Source of the DNA: Eutreptiella sp. 'Long Island Sound 2002' | Lineage: Eukaryota; Euglenozoa; Euglenophyceae; Eutreptiales; Eutreptiaceae | Length of the DNA stretch: 64,000 nt | Reading direction: 5' to 3' | NCBI GenBank assembly: GCA_964036045.1 | Contig: OZ038380.1 | Location: 63,224,591 to 63,288,590, forward strand | Part shown: piece after piece, positions 29,686 through 41,084 of the stretch | Layout: every line of letters starts with the position of its first letter | How positions within the stretch are numbered: the stretch's first letter is position 1 | The notes under the pieces: model-generated | What the model saw: the letters and a program-made list of their open reading frames with translations, nothing else | The model's database searches: none | Told to the model about the DNA's origin: nothing | Translations under genes and position numbers: made by a program

Positions 29686-31848
29686 ATGTCCTACCAAACC
29701 TGGCCAATCAGAAGTGTACAAGTTCAACTATCTCACCCAGTGAGTGAACCGCCACTCAGAGCAGCATATGGGTCTCAGGAAGATCCAGTGCACAGAAGGG
29801 TGGAACTAAATACACCCAGAACAATCCCATTAACCATGGAAACCTTAGCGACCCATAGTGAAGACAGCCTGCAAAGGCTCCGCAGGCGTGTCGAAGCTTC
29901 CATCGCCCGGTCGGCATGTCCAGCTTCGTCTTCTTCCAAACTTGGAGTTGGTCCTGAAGAACAAGAGGACCTACGAAGGAGGATGGACGAGTTCATGCTC
30001 CACGAAGAGTACCACTAGTCCACCGTAGGAGAAGATGGAGAACTACCTCTTGATGCCATCGGGTCGGCGCCCCAAACTGAGATGGGCTCCTTCCTCTATT
30101 CTGGGCCATCTACAGACATGGCGGACACAGTATCACTACCGAGACGACCGAGAGTACACGAACACCCGAGAGCAAGGCATCCAGACCTGTCGATAACGGA
30201 TCCTCTTCCCCGAGAGCCCACCCATGGGGCTGTGGATCGTACGGCCGAACCTTCGGCCAAACTTCTATCCGGATCGGAAGACCCTGATGTGACAGCTCTG
30301 TCAGAGGCTGTCAAGGCAAAATTGGGTATCACTGAACCCTTACGCAAGCCAGCGCTACTCTCACCTCCACCAGGATTGAGCACGTTGGCTGATGATCTCA
30401 AAAGATCAAGGGTGTCCAGGTTGCTACCCAAGGTCACTCGCCCCAGCCCTTTTCATCCTCGCGCCAGGACAGTCCCTATTGCTGAACTACAGGACGTGCC
30501 GGTGACGAAGACTGAGAAGAGAGGGCTGTCAGCCCTGGGGCCTCTTGCCCGCGTATCACCTTCTGGCCTAACTCCGGGGGGTGGAAAGATGGGCAGACCT
30601 ATTGCCCAGGCGAACATCCAGCTGGAACTGCCGGAGTTTGACCCCAAAAATCTGCCCGAATGGGCAGAAGAATTTGCTGAGCTTCTTTTGCTGACTGGCC
30701 AATCCCATGTGGTTGTGGCCACCAAATGCTCACTTCTGAAAGGCTCATGCAAAAAGAATTTTTTGCAAAAACAGGTGAAACAGATTGTGAAAACCTGTTC
30801 CACCTGGCCCAGAGGTACTCCAGAGGTTGGAGAAAACGTTCCCAGTCTATGAGACTGACCTCAGTGTGCGCACACAGATAGAGGAGCTACCTATGCCCCC
30901 TGAGTTTCCTTCCGCTGCGCGAATCTCTGAAGACGTGTGCGACCTGGAATATCTGTTTTCACGGATGAACGTGGGCTCCCACGGAGCCACTGAGCACCAC
31001 CTGTGGCTCATGAGTAAGATCCCCCAACGTACTTGGGATGATTGCCGCTCTACCTCTGAGAAGAAGAGTCGGACCCACTCGTGCGATGAGCTGGTGGACC
31101 TTTTGATTGAGCTAGCTCTTGAGAGGGAGAATGATTCCCACATGGAGAAATTCCTCGAGAAGCACTCCGGTCGAGGGGGTAACCCTACCCCCGAACGTGG
31201 CGAAGGGAAAGGGCCTAAAAATCCCACAACGCCGACCAGGGAGGTGGTAAAGGAAGGGGTAACCTACGTGCCATGAATCAGGTTAAACCTGATGCAGGTA
31301 CACCCCCTTTATTCTACTGCAAACCTGTCAATGACAAGGGGGGGCCTTGTCATGCCCCTGACTGCGATCAACGCAGTGGCTGTATGCTGCAGATGAAGCG
31401 ACAGCAGCATACCAAGAATGGGAAACCTGTGACTCATCAGGATCATTTCAGGTGTACCATCACCTGTGGCTATTGTGGCAAACGTCGTCACTACGAAGAC
31501 AAATGTCACATAAAGAAACGCGAGAGTGATAAACTCAAGCGGCAGGAGGCTGAACGCCAGAAGACCCAAACACCGACCAAAAACCCACAGAATGGGGATA
31601 AAGGTGGTAAAGGAGGTGACAAGGGGGGTGGCAAAGGTGGACCCCCTAACCCCCAGAGGCGCTCATCAGCGCCCGTTGCTACACCCCCTCCTGCTGCTAC
31701 ACCCCCTCCGGCTGCAGGTGATCCCAAGAAGCGCCCCCAGGGGGATAACGCTACCCCTGAGGGGAAGAACTCCAAGAAGAGGCGATTGGCCTGGATGGCC
31801 ACGTCTCTCATAGCTGCAGGGGTGGATGTCAAGTTCCCTGATGAGGAG
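29686..31848 (+). pseudogene. gag: Gypsy gag (CCHC zinc knuckle), interrupted
   Basis: Structural protein of the retrotransposon particle. The frame starts at ATG 29686 and meets a TAG at 30016. It reopens in the same frame to 30852, shifts to +2 near 30830, and shifts back near 31270. The nucleocapsid part has a canonical knuckle CGYCGKRRHYEDKC (C-x2-C-x4-H-x4-C) near 31466-31507, preceded by a Cys/His-rich segment (CHAPDCDQRSGC). A Lys/Gly/Pro-rich tail (GDKGGGKGG) and KKRR basic patches follow. It ends at a TAG at 31849, in the same frame as pol. It is broken in at least three places. Confidence 0.85.
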
Positions 31849-34653
31849 TAGGAGGAGGGGGGCGTCTCCGAAGAGGAGGACTTGGTTTTCTGGATCCTCC
31901 TGAAAATCGGGGATCAAGTTTCTCGAGCGGTGCTTGACACCGGTGCAACACTTTCCATAGTGGCCCGGCGCCTGCTAAAGACTTTCAAGAAAACTAAGAC
32001 TGTGGCCATAAGAGTAGGGGATGGGCGTACCATCCATTCCTTGGGCGGGGTCCATGTGACTATATGCCTGGGCGACGTAACCGTGACCCAACACTGCAGA
32101 GTGCTGGACACCGACGCCTTTAACATCGTCATTGGTACAGACTTCCTACAAAGAAACCCCCAGGTAAAAATGCTGTCTCTCCAGCGCCCCTATTCTTTGC
32201 ACTGCGACTTTGGCAGTGGGCTGTTCTCCGTACCTTTGGAGCTGTCAGGACGAGAAGAGTCTGGGCTGCGCTACGCATCCAAGACTAACTATCATACTCA
32301 AAACTACCAATTGGCCCGTCACGTTCTTGAAAATGGACTGGCAGCCCTTCAGGTAAGCCTGGATGAGATCCAGGTGGAATTTTTTGCGAGCCAACAACAG
32401 CACATCATGCAGTTGTACTGCTCGAAACAATTGAACAATGCTTTCCGTTTCTTCTGGAAAGCAATGGGCCTAGCGTATGCTAACCCTCCCTTCTCCCTGC
32501 TCGCCAAGGTTCTAACCGAAATTGCTTATGAGGGAGGAAGGGTTGTCATGTGCACCCCTGACTGCAGCTGCTCTGGTGAACATGCTTACTGGCCCGGTAT
32601 GCTAGATCGAATGACCGTGGGAAGAGTGCAACTCCCCGACGGCCCCATCTATGTGTCTGAGGACTCAGACACAGCTATGCAGGCCCCTGAGTGGGCCAGC
32701 TTCCTGTCCATCGTTGATGGATCTCTCAATCCTGTACCCCTGTGTGACCTAGACCAGGTGCTACTGAAAGAGGTCATGGCCGAAAATCGTGGCCCTAACC
32801 TTTCTGATCTCAGAAATCGATCTCCTGAGCACCTATCTGCCACACTTACAGGGTGTGAGTCTCCCAATGGCTATCTGGAACCTGCAGCTGTAAAAGAGGA
32901 TGCTGACGACCAACCGTCTGAGATCGCCAGCACTATCCCTCCTGTTGATCCCAGCTGTGTTGACCTAAAACACAGTGCCTTCCCAGCCGAGCTGTTCCTG
33001 GAGGAGGTAGATCTAGAGTCAACCTCTGAGCTCGCTTCCCCTGTTGGGAAGCCAGTGCTACACATGCAGCCTATGCACACAGGTAGACCCGTGGCCCAGA
33101 GTGCTGATGCTCTGGCGCGGCCTGCTTCTAAGAACATGCCATTGTCTGAGCATGACACTCAGGAACTCCGGCGGCTGTTGTACCTGAAGGCCGAAGGTAT
33201 TGAGCGCCAAGAGCGGCTGCAATACCTCAGACAGACCTGAAAATCCTCCATCTGGTCTGAGGAGGACGATGATTCCTATACGCTGCCTGATCCTGAGATA
33301 CCGCTACTGTATTCTCTGCACTATGGGCAGCAATGTCCCCCTTAGTGGGACGATGGTTCTGTGCCTGCCGAAACTGCTGATCGGCAGAAAAAGAAAGAAC
33401 ATGGAAGGAGCAACCTCCATGCTGAGGAGGACTTCCTGCAGAAACTCGAGAGTCTTAACCTTGACCCCCGACTGAAGAAACTGCTGATAACCTATGAGGA
33501 GGTGTTGGGCGCCTTGCCGCCCCCCCTCTCTTGTAAAAAACTGGTCCAGATGGACCTGAAACTGAAACCTGAATTTGGAAAGATGCGAGTGAGCCGTCGT
33601 CCCTATCCCGCTCCACAGGAACAGGTTGAAGAAATCGAGCGCCAGATCCAGGAATGTATTGATGCTGGCCTCGTTGAAGAATATAAGAAGGGGGACTACC
33701 CCCATCACTGCAGTCCCTGTTTCCTGGTTGCCAAACCAGGGTCGACTGCCCTACGACTGGTTGTTGACTATGGTGAGGTTAACAAGAAAACCCAGAACCA
33801 CACAGGGAATATTCCTAACATGGAAAATACCCTGGAGCGTATTGCCAAATGCAGGTACAAGACCAAAATGAACGAACGCCCTGGTTTCTGGCAGCTGGAC
33901 CTAACTGCCGCAGCTCAGGAGCTGCTGGCTTTTATAACTCCTAAGGGCCGTGTCTTTAAGTGGAAAGTTATGCCTTTCGGGGTGGCTAATGCCCCTGCGC
34001 TCCTGAAGGAGCTAATGAACAAAACTTTGTACATACTGAGGCGCAGGCCTCTAGTACAGGAGTTGATTTCTCGGGGTGCAGAAATGGAGGCCCACATCGA
34101 CGACGTGAGTTTGGGTACTAATACCCAAGAGGACCATGTCCTTCTCCTCTGTGAATTTTTCATTGTTTGTCAAGAGAACCATCTCCGAATCAAACTCAAA
34201 AAATGTGAGTTTATGAAACAGGAGATGGAATATTTGGGTTTCGGCGTGGGGTATGGCTGGTGGAAACCAGCAGCGTCTAAGATGCAGCCCCTACAGGACA
34301 TGCAGATTTGCGATGACCCTAAGAAGGGTCTACACGATGTGAGGAGTATTGTGGGCGCCTGTAATTTCTGTCGGCGTCACATCCACAATTTTACCTACTC
34401 CTCTGCCCCCCTGACTGACCTAATCAAGAAGAATACTCCCTGGAGGTGGACCGCCAGAGAGGAAGAGTGTTTCCAGGAGTTGAAGAAGAAGATTGCCTCC
34501 TCCAACTGCCTCGGAGTACCCCGCCCCAAGGGCAAGATAGTCCTGATCACTGATGCCAGTGATGTAGGGGGGGCTGATACGATCTATCAATGGCAGGAGC
34601 TTAACCCCGCTGCCATTATCGTACTAGTGGACTCAACCGGGATGGTTCGTTGA
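31849..34653 (+). pseudogene. pol: Gypsy pol part 1: protease and reverse transcriptase
   Basis: It follows gag in the same frame, separated only by the TAG at 31849. The protease active site LDTGA lies near 31933-31947. After a long linker with stops at 33238 (TGA) and 33343 (TAG), the RT covers roughly 33540-34420: LVVDY near 33760, FWQLDL near 33890, KVMPFGVANAPALL near 33965, and YLGFGVG near 34230. Motif A has Asn (33871-33873, KMNERPGFW) where Ty3/gypsy RTs have Asp, and motif C reads HIDD (33.09 kb + 1 kb, at 34093-34104) instead of YIDD. The start of RNase H (ITDASDVGG, near 34545) follows before a frameshift at about 34615. Confidence 0.88.
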
Positions 34654-35218
34654 AACATGACTATCCTACCAGTGAGTGGCGGCTGGTGCCACTGGGACAC
34701 TGGAATTGGAAATGGAACCAAGCGCGTTCCAATTACAGCACCTATGACCAGGAACTCCTGGCCGGTATGTTGGTGCTTTCGTCACAATCCTGACTCCTGG
34801 GATCTAACCCTATTGTCTGGCTGTGTGACCAGGAGCCTGTGAAGTCTTTCCAGAAGGGCCCACCACCAGAGAAAGCAAAGATAAAGCGCCGGTGGACTTA
34901 CCTGAGCCAGTTCAGGCTGACAGTTCATCATATCCCCGGAATAAACAATGAACTGTCTGACTATATATCGCGCAACAACTTCGATGCGCTTATAGGTGAG
35001 AGCTCTGAGGCGCTCGCCAGAGAGGCTTTCCAGCGTATGGATGTCCAGCTTGACCTGTCCATGCGCACTGCTGGAATCCTGGAGGGTTGGAGTCTAACCG
35101 ACTATCAGTCAGAGTATAAGGAAATTCTCCAAACCCTCAGCACTGGTCTCGAACCCGTATCACTGACAGGCACCAGTGGTATGAAAACAATCAGTACCTC
35201 TTCTACGAGGACCGAATT
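34615..35218 (+). pseudogene. pol: Gypsy pol part 2: RNase H remainder and linker
   Basis: In frame 3 after the shift near 34615. STYDQELLA near 34740 and the DQEPVKSF region near 34830 correspond to RNase H, followed by HHIPGINNELSDYISR near 34925-34975, the usual HxxGxxNxxADxLSR-type end of the Ty3 RNase H with N and S replacements. A TGA interrupts at 34791. A frameshift near 35150-35165 leads into the integrase frame. Confidence 0.8.
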
Positions 35219-36646
35219 GTGGTGCCTGAGGCACGACTGGATGGGTGCCTACAGTGGTCCCATCTCAGTTCTGGTCACACTGGCGCTAATCGCTCAGTGG
35301 ACTTCGTCCGTGAGTGTTTCTACTCTAGTCTAACCCTGACTGAACTGAGGTCGCGTATGCAGACCATTGTGGATGCTTGTGGCTGTCATGCCGGCAAGCA
35401 AAGCGACAGTAGGGATAGGGGCCTGATTTCCAGCTTACCCATACCCTATTGTGCTAACTCTCTTCTCTACGTGGATTTCATCCACGACCTACCACGCTTC
35501 GGCGGCTATGATAGTTGCCTAGTGGTCACCTGTGGCCTATCTCGCTTCACCCGTGTGTTCCCTTGCAATAAGAATATCACAGGTGAGCAGACTGTGAAAA
35601 GGTTGGTCGAACAATGGTTCTAACCCTATGGAGCACCTAAGCAGGTGCACTCTGATGAGAATGTACGCATCCGCAGTGACACTGGGTGGTACAAACGAGT
35701 GCTAAATGTCCTCAACGTGGAGGTAACCACAGGTGTGCCCTATACCCACACGTCTAACCCTCTCTGTGAGAGACAGAACCGTGTGGTGGAGCAAAACTTA
35801 AGAGTCCTGATGAAACAGGAGCGTACCAAGGACTGGGTACGCCTAGTGCCCTGGGCAGTGCTGACCATGAAATCACAGCGGAGCTCCTCTACGGGTTTCA
35901 CTCCCCCCGAACCGTTCCATGGAGGACGACCTGCATGGTTCTTCAAAGCCCCCTTTTCTGAGGACTTCAAGAGCCCTGTGGGAGATTGGCTGGAACACAA
36001 GCAGATTCTGGCTAACCAGGCTGGGACTCACCTGAGACACATTCGTGACCGTGAACTGAGCCGACGGAACCGCCTACGGCGACCTGCCAGCTTCAAGGTT
36101 GGTGACCTTGTTTTGGTTCACCATTCACGCCTACTCTTCTGGCCACGTAACTGCCTACAGGACCCTTATTTTGGACCCTATCGTATCATCAGGATGGATG
36201 GATCCAGGATCCATGTCAGGTGCAGTCCACGTCTAGGTGGTGAACTGCTGTGTGCACCTAAACAGTTGAGGCACTATGACTCCCCTCACAATTTGTCCTG
36301 GGATGAGTGGCGCCTCAGCGACAGTGAGGTCGAGCGTATAGACCTAGAGAACACGGCCAGTCCAGAGGAGGCAGAGGAACCCGAAGAGATGACTGCCGAA
36401 GAGATGGCAGTCGATGGTTACTATGTGGTTGCAGGTATTGCTCGCCACGAGTATAAACAGGGCTGGAAATTCCTAACCCTGTGGGATGGCTATGGGTTAT
36501 CTGAGGCGACCTGGAAACCTATGTCAACCTTCATACAACCAGATGGGAGTATCAACCCCATCTTCCGCTCCTACCTCGTTGAGAACAACCAGCGGCAGCT
36601 ACTAACCCGTGCTGAGACTATGTCCCAGCGTAAAAAGCGAAAATAA
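35165..36646 (+). pseudogene. pol: Gypsy pol part 3: integrase with C-terminal chromodomain
   Basis: The zinc-binding N-terminus HLSSGHTG...DACGCHAGK (near 35258-35400) is slightly non-canonical because the second Cys pair is C-x-C. The DDE core is present: YVDFIHDLP near 35470, HSDEN near 35650, and NRVVEQN near 35785. A TAA at 35621 interrupts it in frame. The C-terminal GPY-like part (PYFGPYRI) lies near 36165. A chromodomain-like module (YYVVAGIARHEYKQGWKFL, LWDGYGLSEATWKP) spans about 36419-36590, as in chromoviruses. The frame ends at TAA 36644-36646. Confidence 0.88.
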
Positions 36647-37750
36647 TTTCCCTGCGTCAGTCTACTCACTGTGTTCTAACCTCACAGGTGCAGTGAGCAC
36701 TCTTGTGCAGACGTGCCTGTGTATGGGTGTAAGAGCAGTTGTCACAGTTGCCCGCATTGCATTGCAGGACAGGACCGTTAGCCCCCCGTGACAACCACTC
36801 CCTGGCCGAAGGCCATTCGTTTTTCACAGACTACTGCTTACTGAGCACTGCACTGACCCTGTCTGTGCCCTGCAGACCCATGCCTATGGTTTCCAGCGTG
36901 GACCAGGTAGCCGCTTATCAGGTTTGCAGCCACCCAGGGAGTGTATGCCTTGTTGACCATTTGTTGCATGGGGACTGCCCGGATGTAATGACCTTGGGGA
37001 GCCAACGAAGAACGGTGGCTTACTACACCAGGGGGGAATGACAAGCAAGGTGTTATGAGGCAAGGTGTGTCTTCCCTCCTTGGGGACAAGCGAGCCCACA
37101 GTTAGGACCCCTGACTGGCCCAGACCCATGGGCCTCTACCCTTCCTTACAGGGTTTACCATACCCATATGTGCTCTACGTACGTCTGTGTGTGTCTCACT
37201 TCTCTCCCCGGCGTGGCTCTCGGAGACCGGGCTTTGCTGACGTCGGACGGAAGGTCCTAATCAGGTACTATTACCACTCCTATGGCGCCCAATTTCTGTG
37301 CTGGCGCCTATCCTTGGGGGAAGACGGCAGAAGCCCTACCTACTAGAGGGGAGGGGTGGCCAAGTGTGCTAAGGGCATACAAAACGCCCATTTTTGCTAA
37401 GGGCCAAAAGCTAACGCACTCCCCTGCCCACGTGGAAAAGCACGCGGGACAGGAGACACCACTACACTACACTCACTAACGCCAACACCGGCCTCCGAAG
37501 GCAGGGTGAGCACTCATCACTTGCACTCAACTCCTGCCAGGCCTGCTGACCCTAACACCTACACACGCTACTTGGCGTTGCTGTCAATGAGGTCTCGGGT
37601 CATATTGACCCTTCTGTGAGAGAGCAAGAGAACACAGCGCTACTAAGCGGCTGTGGCCTAACAGGGACGCCGCTACGTGTTTCCCTGTCAGGGCTTGGAG
37701 GGAAGGAGTGCTCAGTATGCGTGCACAGCGTGTATGTCGATGAAGTCGGA

Positions 37751-37780
37751 CTGCACTCGCCACTCCTGGCTGAGTTGCAG
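37751..37780. repeat. Isolated hairpin motif with extended stem
   Basis: The core GCCACTCCTGGCT of the 18-24 kb array occurs here alone. Its outer stem is different and longer: CTGCACTC on the left pairs with GAG and TGCAG on the right, leaving one T unpaired at each of two places on the 3' side. Confidence 0.7.
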
Positions 37781-39204
37781 TTTGTTGTTTGTGTGATCTG
37801 CGCAGAATATTTTAGCGCTGCTCAAAGGGACTGCACCAGTCACCCTTACCTTCCCACCTGTAAAGCAAAGGCAGATGACCTGGGTTTGCGGCTGAGGAAC
37901 CAAGACTACCTCCACGTATTATACGCTTCTCAGGTAGCCCTATAATACACTGTCCTCAAACCCAGGTGCAAGCAAGCAAGCTTAAGGAACTCCACCCGCT
38001 CTCTTATAGAATGTGGGGTGGAGCCCCTGAGTAACCTAAACAAGAGTTGTACCGTGCGCGACACGCGTGGCCTACCCTTTAATGTGCCATATGCATGCAC
38101 AAGTATGCACAGATTCTACCATTCCACTTGTTTTCTCCTAATCTTACCCAACATAACCAATCACAGCCTGACTCCAGCAGGAGGTGAGCTCCTCCTGGGC
38201 TTACCTACCTGACTCACCACGCATCGTGTGAATGCCGAGGAAAAAACGAGCGCAAAACAACCCTACGCGCTTAAACAAACCTACGGCGAATTATAAACCA
38301 CCCTAAGCGATTGATGCACTGTGTGTCATGCACGTTACCCTTGTCCCGTTTCCTGCAGAAAGAGGAGAGAAAGTGGCGCACTGCACAGCGCAAAACTAGC
38401 CTAAGCGTTTTAAGCAACCCTACTTTAGCGCTACGGCAACACAAACACGAGCAAGCACTTTCTTTTCTTACCTGTGAATAGAAAACAAGGGTGAATTGAG
38501 GTACAGGGAAAGCGCCACAGCGTGTGAATGACTCAATTAGGCACATGCATCGCGAGCACAGCGCATATTGTAACCCTACGCGCGCGCTGCGCGCTCCATT
38601 CGCATCGCATACCTTTCATTCCTGTTTTGACCTGTGCAGAGCAAGAGAGAGGAGCACCCGAACCGCCAACAAACACAGCGTGGACAACCCTAACGTTTTA
38701 ACGAAGCAACCAACACGAACGCAATGCATGCATGTGAGATGACACTGGCATACCTGAGAGGCGGGTTGTCCACCTGCTCTGTGGTGTGGGATGAGTTTGA
38801 ATACTTTTCCCTAAAGTTTATAAAAATTTTGATGCAACTGTGCAAAAATTTCCTTTAGAACTTTGAGAGCTACGTTTCATACCTTCTCTTTCAGAAGCCG
38901 TTTACGCTTGCGCAACCTTGTTTTTGAAGTCCGCTTCCGTTGCGCTTGTCTGCGACTTTGAGTTTTGGTGTAAAAATGACGATTTCTCGCGTGATTTCGT
39001 CAATTTTTAGCGATTTTACTTGTTAAATCACTACACCTTTCGCTAAACCGCAGGAATCACTCCCTGTTGGTTACATTTTCTATTTTTGTCAGCTCCTGGA
39101 GATTTGTGTCCTCCATTGGGAGTATTGCTCCGCCCTGGCCCTTGGTCAGGACGTTTACTAAAACGCTGTTTATGCAGCGATAGCTGTCCGCATTAGAGCG
39201 TTCG

Positions 39205-39275
39205 ACTGTACCCTAGTGGGCAAGCATATGTGCTCTAGGAAGGGAGTCCTGGGTTCAAACCCCACTGCCCCCAAA
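39205..39275 (+). repeat. tRNA-like segment in gypsy 3' region
   Basis: A CCTAGTGGGCAAGC A-box-like start and a B-box-like GGGTTCAAACCCC near 39250-39262, with a 4-bp T-stem around TTCAAAC. It resembles the segment at 1072-1146 in layout (CCTAGTGG...TCCTGGGTTCAA). It is probably a SINE head or decayed tRNA gene. Confidence 0.4.
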
Positions 39276-39500
39276 TTATTACCAAACGTTTTCTTCGTAC
39301 GCTGGCAACTTTTGAGGAATGCCCCATCGAAGGGACATCATTCACGGTACATTACACTGTTTTCCGAAGGGAACCTGCAGTGTGATAGGCTTTTATGAAC
39401 TGATGAGGATGTTTTTGGTAAGTTTAATGCATTTTCTCAGGTAATTTTGGGAATATCTGAGCCTTTTTCCTTGGTCCTACTAGCTTAGCTAACTAGTACT

Positions 39501-39508
39501 CCAGGGGG
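39501..39508 (+). other. Polypurine tract of gypsy element
   Basis: CCAGGGGGG immediately upstream of the 3' LTR start (GAGTAAG), the position expected for plus-strand DNA priming. The same arrangement occurs at 788-797. Confidence 0.65.
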
Positions 39509-40217
39509 GAGTAAGAAAAAGTCACTGCCATGTCTTTCTTGGAGGGCTTGATCCAGGCCAAGCCCCCTTAAAACCCTTTTGTTGATGCTACGACTAACTT
39601 AAGTATTTTTATCTCTCTTTTGAAGCCTAAAGTACACTTTCTCAAAGTAACTAGGGTCGTAACCCTAGTCCCCCATGAAGTTAACCCCTACCACTCAGCT
39701 GAGCGGAGGTACCTTCCTTCATGGAGGATATACCGAAATAAAATAGGCATTTCATGCTTTAGGCCTTAGAGGTTAAGCCTAGTGGTCTCCGACCCCAAGA
39801 CCCCTATACTCAATTGTTTCTACCACTTATTGTGGTTCTACGTTTTAACTGTTTCTGAATTCACTTGCTTGGCCAAGTCATTTTCTGTGTTGGCCCGACA
39901 GCTATGCCCAACATTCCTAACCAGCACCATTTCACCCAAAAGAGTGCACATGAAGTGCTTGATGCTAATATGGAGGCTAGAGGCAGTCCAGTTTTCATAT
40001 AAAATCTTTTGTATTATCCATTTGTGATTGAATCTTTGTGTTTGTACCTGCTTTGTCTGACTGCAGCCCTTCTGTGTTACACTGGATTTCAAACTATTCA
40101 TTGATTCGAACCACATCCTGTTCCTGCTCTACTTGCTTCTTTGGTATTGGGATTTCACCATCGAATACCTGCAGGATTTCATCAAAATCTATAGGGGACT
40201 AATCAAGGTCATCTTTC
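39509..40217 (+). repeat. Gypsy 3' LTR (709 bp)
   Basis: Uninterrupted copy of the LTR, GAGTAAG...CATCTTTC, followed by the TSD TAATA at 40218-40222. It contains the single TCGTA used as target by the nested element in the other LTR. Confidence 0.93.
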
Positions 40218-40222
40218 TAATA

Positions 40223-41077
40223 CTGTTAGCTCTATCCTGTTACCGAAATGGATACCGATCGGAACCTAGGGCGACTCCAGTGGAAGATGGAATGCCCGGG
40301 GTTAAGGATCTGGCTAAACCCTGGTGTGGTTTGATCCGCCCACACCGGCTGTTGGTCACCGACTGGTACACATTGATGGGCGCATCTGCTTCTGCAGTGC
40401 AACGCCTACGTGTATGGGGGACTACGAGTCCCTGGAAGCTGGAGGGTCCTAGTGGAAGAGGAGTGGAAGTGGAAGTGGCTGAGGTAGACGCACCGGAACA
40501 GAAGAAGGTACGTCGTTCGTTGCTCCGCAGTCCGCAAGTGAACTCTTCTCTTTTTTCTTGTGCTTTGGTTGGTCACTTTGCCACGTCCCTCTGTTGAGTT
40601 CCTCACCCTACTTATGTGTCCTATGTTGCAACGGACATTATCTTCTTTGAATACTCACAAGTGTATGAATCATTGAACTCACTGTCTTGTACATTAGCTC
40701 CATTCATGCTTTGTGTTCATTACAGGAAGGTCAACAAGCATGCTTGAGTGTTGGAAAATTGTGTCCTTTGATGATGCAGTATATTTGGTTGCATTGTCAA
40801 ATCCATTCATTTTATTCATTCAAGTGACCTTTGCACGTGTGGTGCTCCAGTGCTTGGTCAGGTTCACTTCAGCATGTGATGTATTGGTTCATTGCTTGTT
40901 CGTTGATAAAGATCATTGAGTCGCGATTGCATTCTTCCTGGATTTGGTGGCTATTGCCTCTAAGGAGATCCCCCAAGTTGTTTGCTACTAGGAACGAGGA
41001 GGTAATTTTGTGAAGTGATTTGAGGTGAATGTTTGGAGCATCCTTTGCATTTTGTGTCCATTTGATTGCCGTATCTT
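40223..41077 (+). repeat. Dispersed repeat Y, copy 1, right part
   Basis: Continues repeat Y after the gypsy insertion, starting CTGTTAGCTCTATCC. It matches 48310-49155 closely to the end at CCATTTGAT, after which the two copies diverge. No terminal repeats or TSD of Y itself were found, so its class is unknown. Confidence 0.85.
40232..40828 (+). CDS. Possible two-exon ORF in repeat Y, copy 1
   Basis: Exon 1 is open to the donor at 40507/40508 (AAG|GTACGT). A 218-bp intron ends in CATTACAG at 40725, and exon 2 stays open for about 33 codons to a TGA. In copy 2 the donor (48595/48596), acceptor (48813) and intron length (218 bp) are the same and exon 2 is open in the same frame, but exon 1 there has stops. 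The shared exon-1 end reads VEVEVAEVDAPEQKK. I recognise no domain. Splice sites are predicted from sequence only. Confidence 0.3.
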
Positions 41078-41084
41078 CCTAACC

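Larger units (their letters stand above)
36647..39508 (+). other. Gypsy 3' noncoding region (2.86 kb)
   Basis: Unusually long for a Ty3/gypsy element. No ORF has a recognisable domain; the longest (37616-37945) has no similarity I can see. It holds an isolated hairpin motif (37751-37780), a tRNA-like segment (39205-39275) and the polypurine tract at the end. Insertions or captured sequence are possible, but I found no internal TSD to prove one. Confidence 0.55.
26459..40217 (+). mobile_element. Ty3/gypsy LTR retrotransposon with chromodomain, degraded
   Basis: Two 709-bp LTRs flank gag-protease-RT-RNase H-integrase-chromodomain, bounded by a 5-bp TSD. The 5' LTR is split by a younger nested element (26612-29052 plus one TSD copy); without it the element is about 11.3 kb. 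By eye the LTRs differ at roughly 38 of 709 positions (about 95% identity), so the insertion is moderately old. The order integrase after RT, and the C-terminal chromodomain, place it with chromovirus-like Ty3/gypsy elements. About ten stops and frameshifts interrupt gag and pol. An unusually long 2.9-kb noncoding region lies between pol and the 3' LTR. Confidence 0.93.

Noticed and set aside
31180-38700. Frequent TAACCCT words resembling telomere repeats
   Set aside because: They are scattered singly, and inside pol they are Ser-Asn-Pro or Leu-Thr codons. There is no tandem array.
39205-39275. Functional tRNA gene
   Set aside because: Only the A/B-box regions and a T-arm can be drawn; no acceptor stem or clear anticodon arm.
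40133-40231. Start of the Y-copy-1 ORF inside the gypsy LTR
   Set aside because: The open frame extends into the LTR by chance; the Y sequence begins only at 40223.
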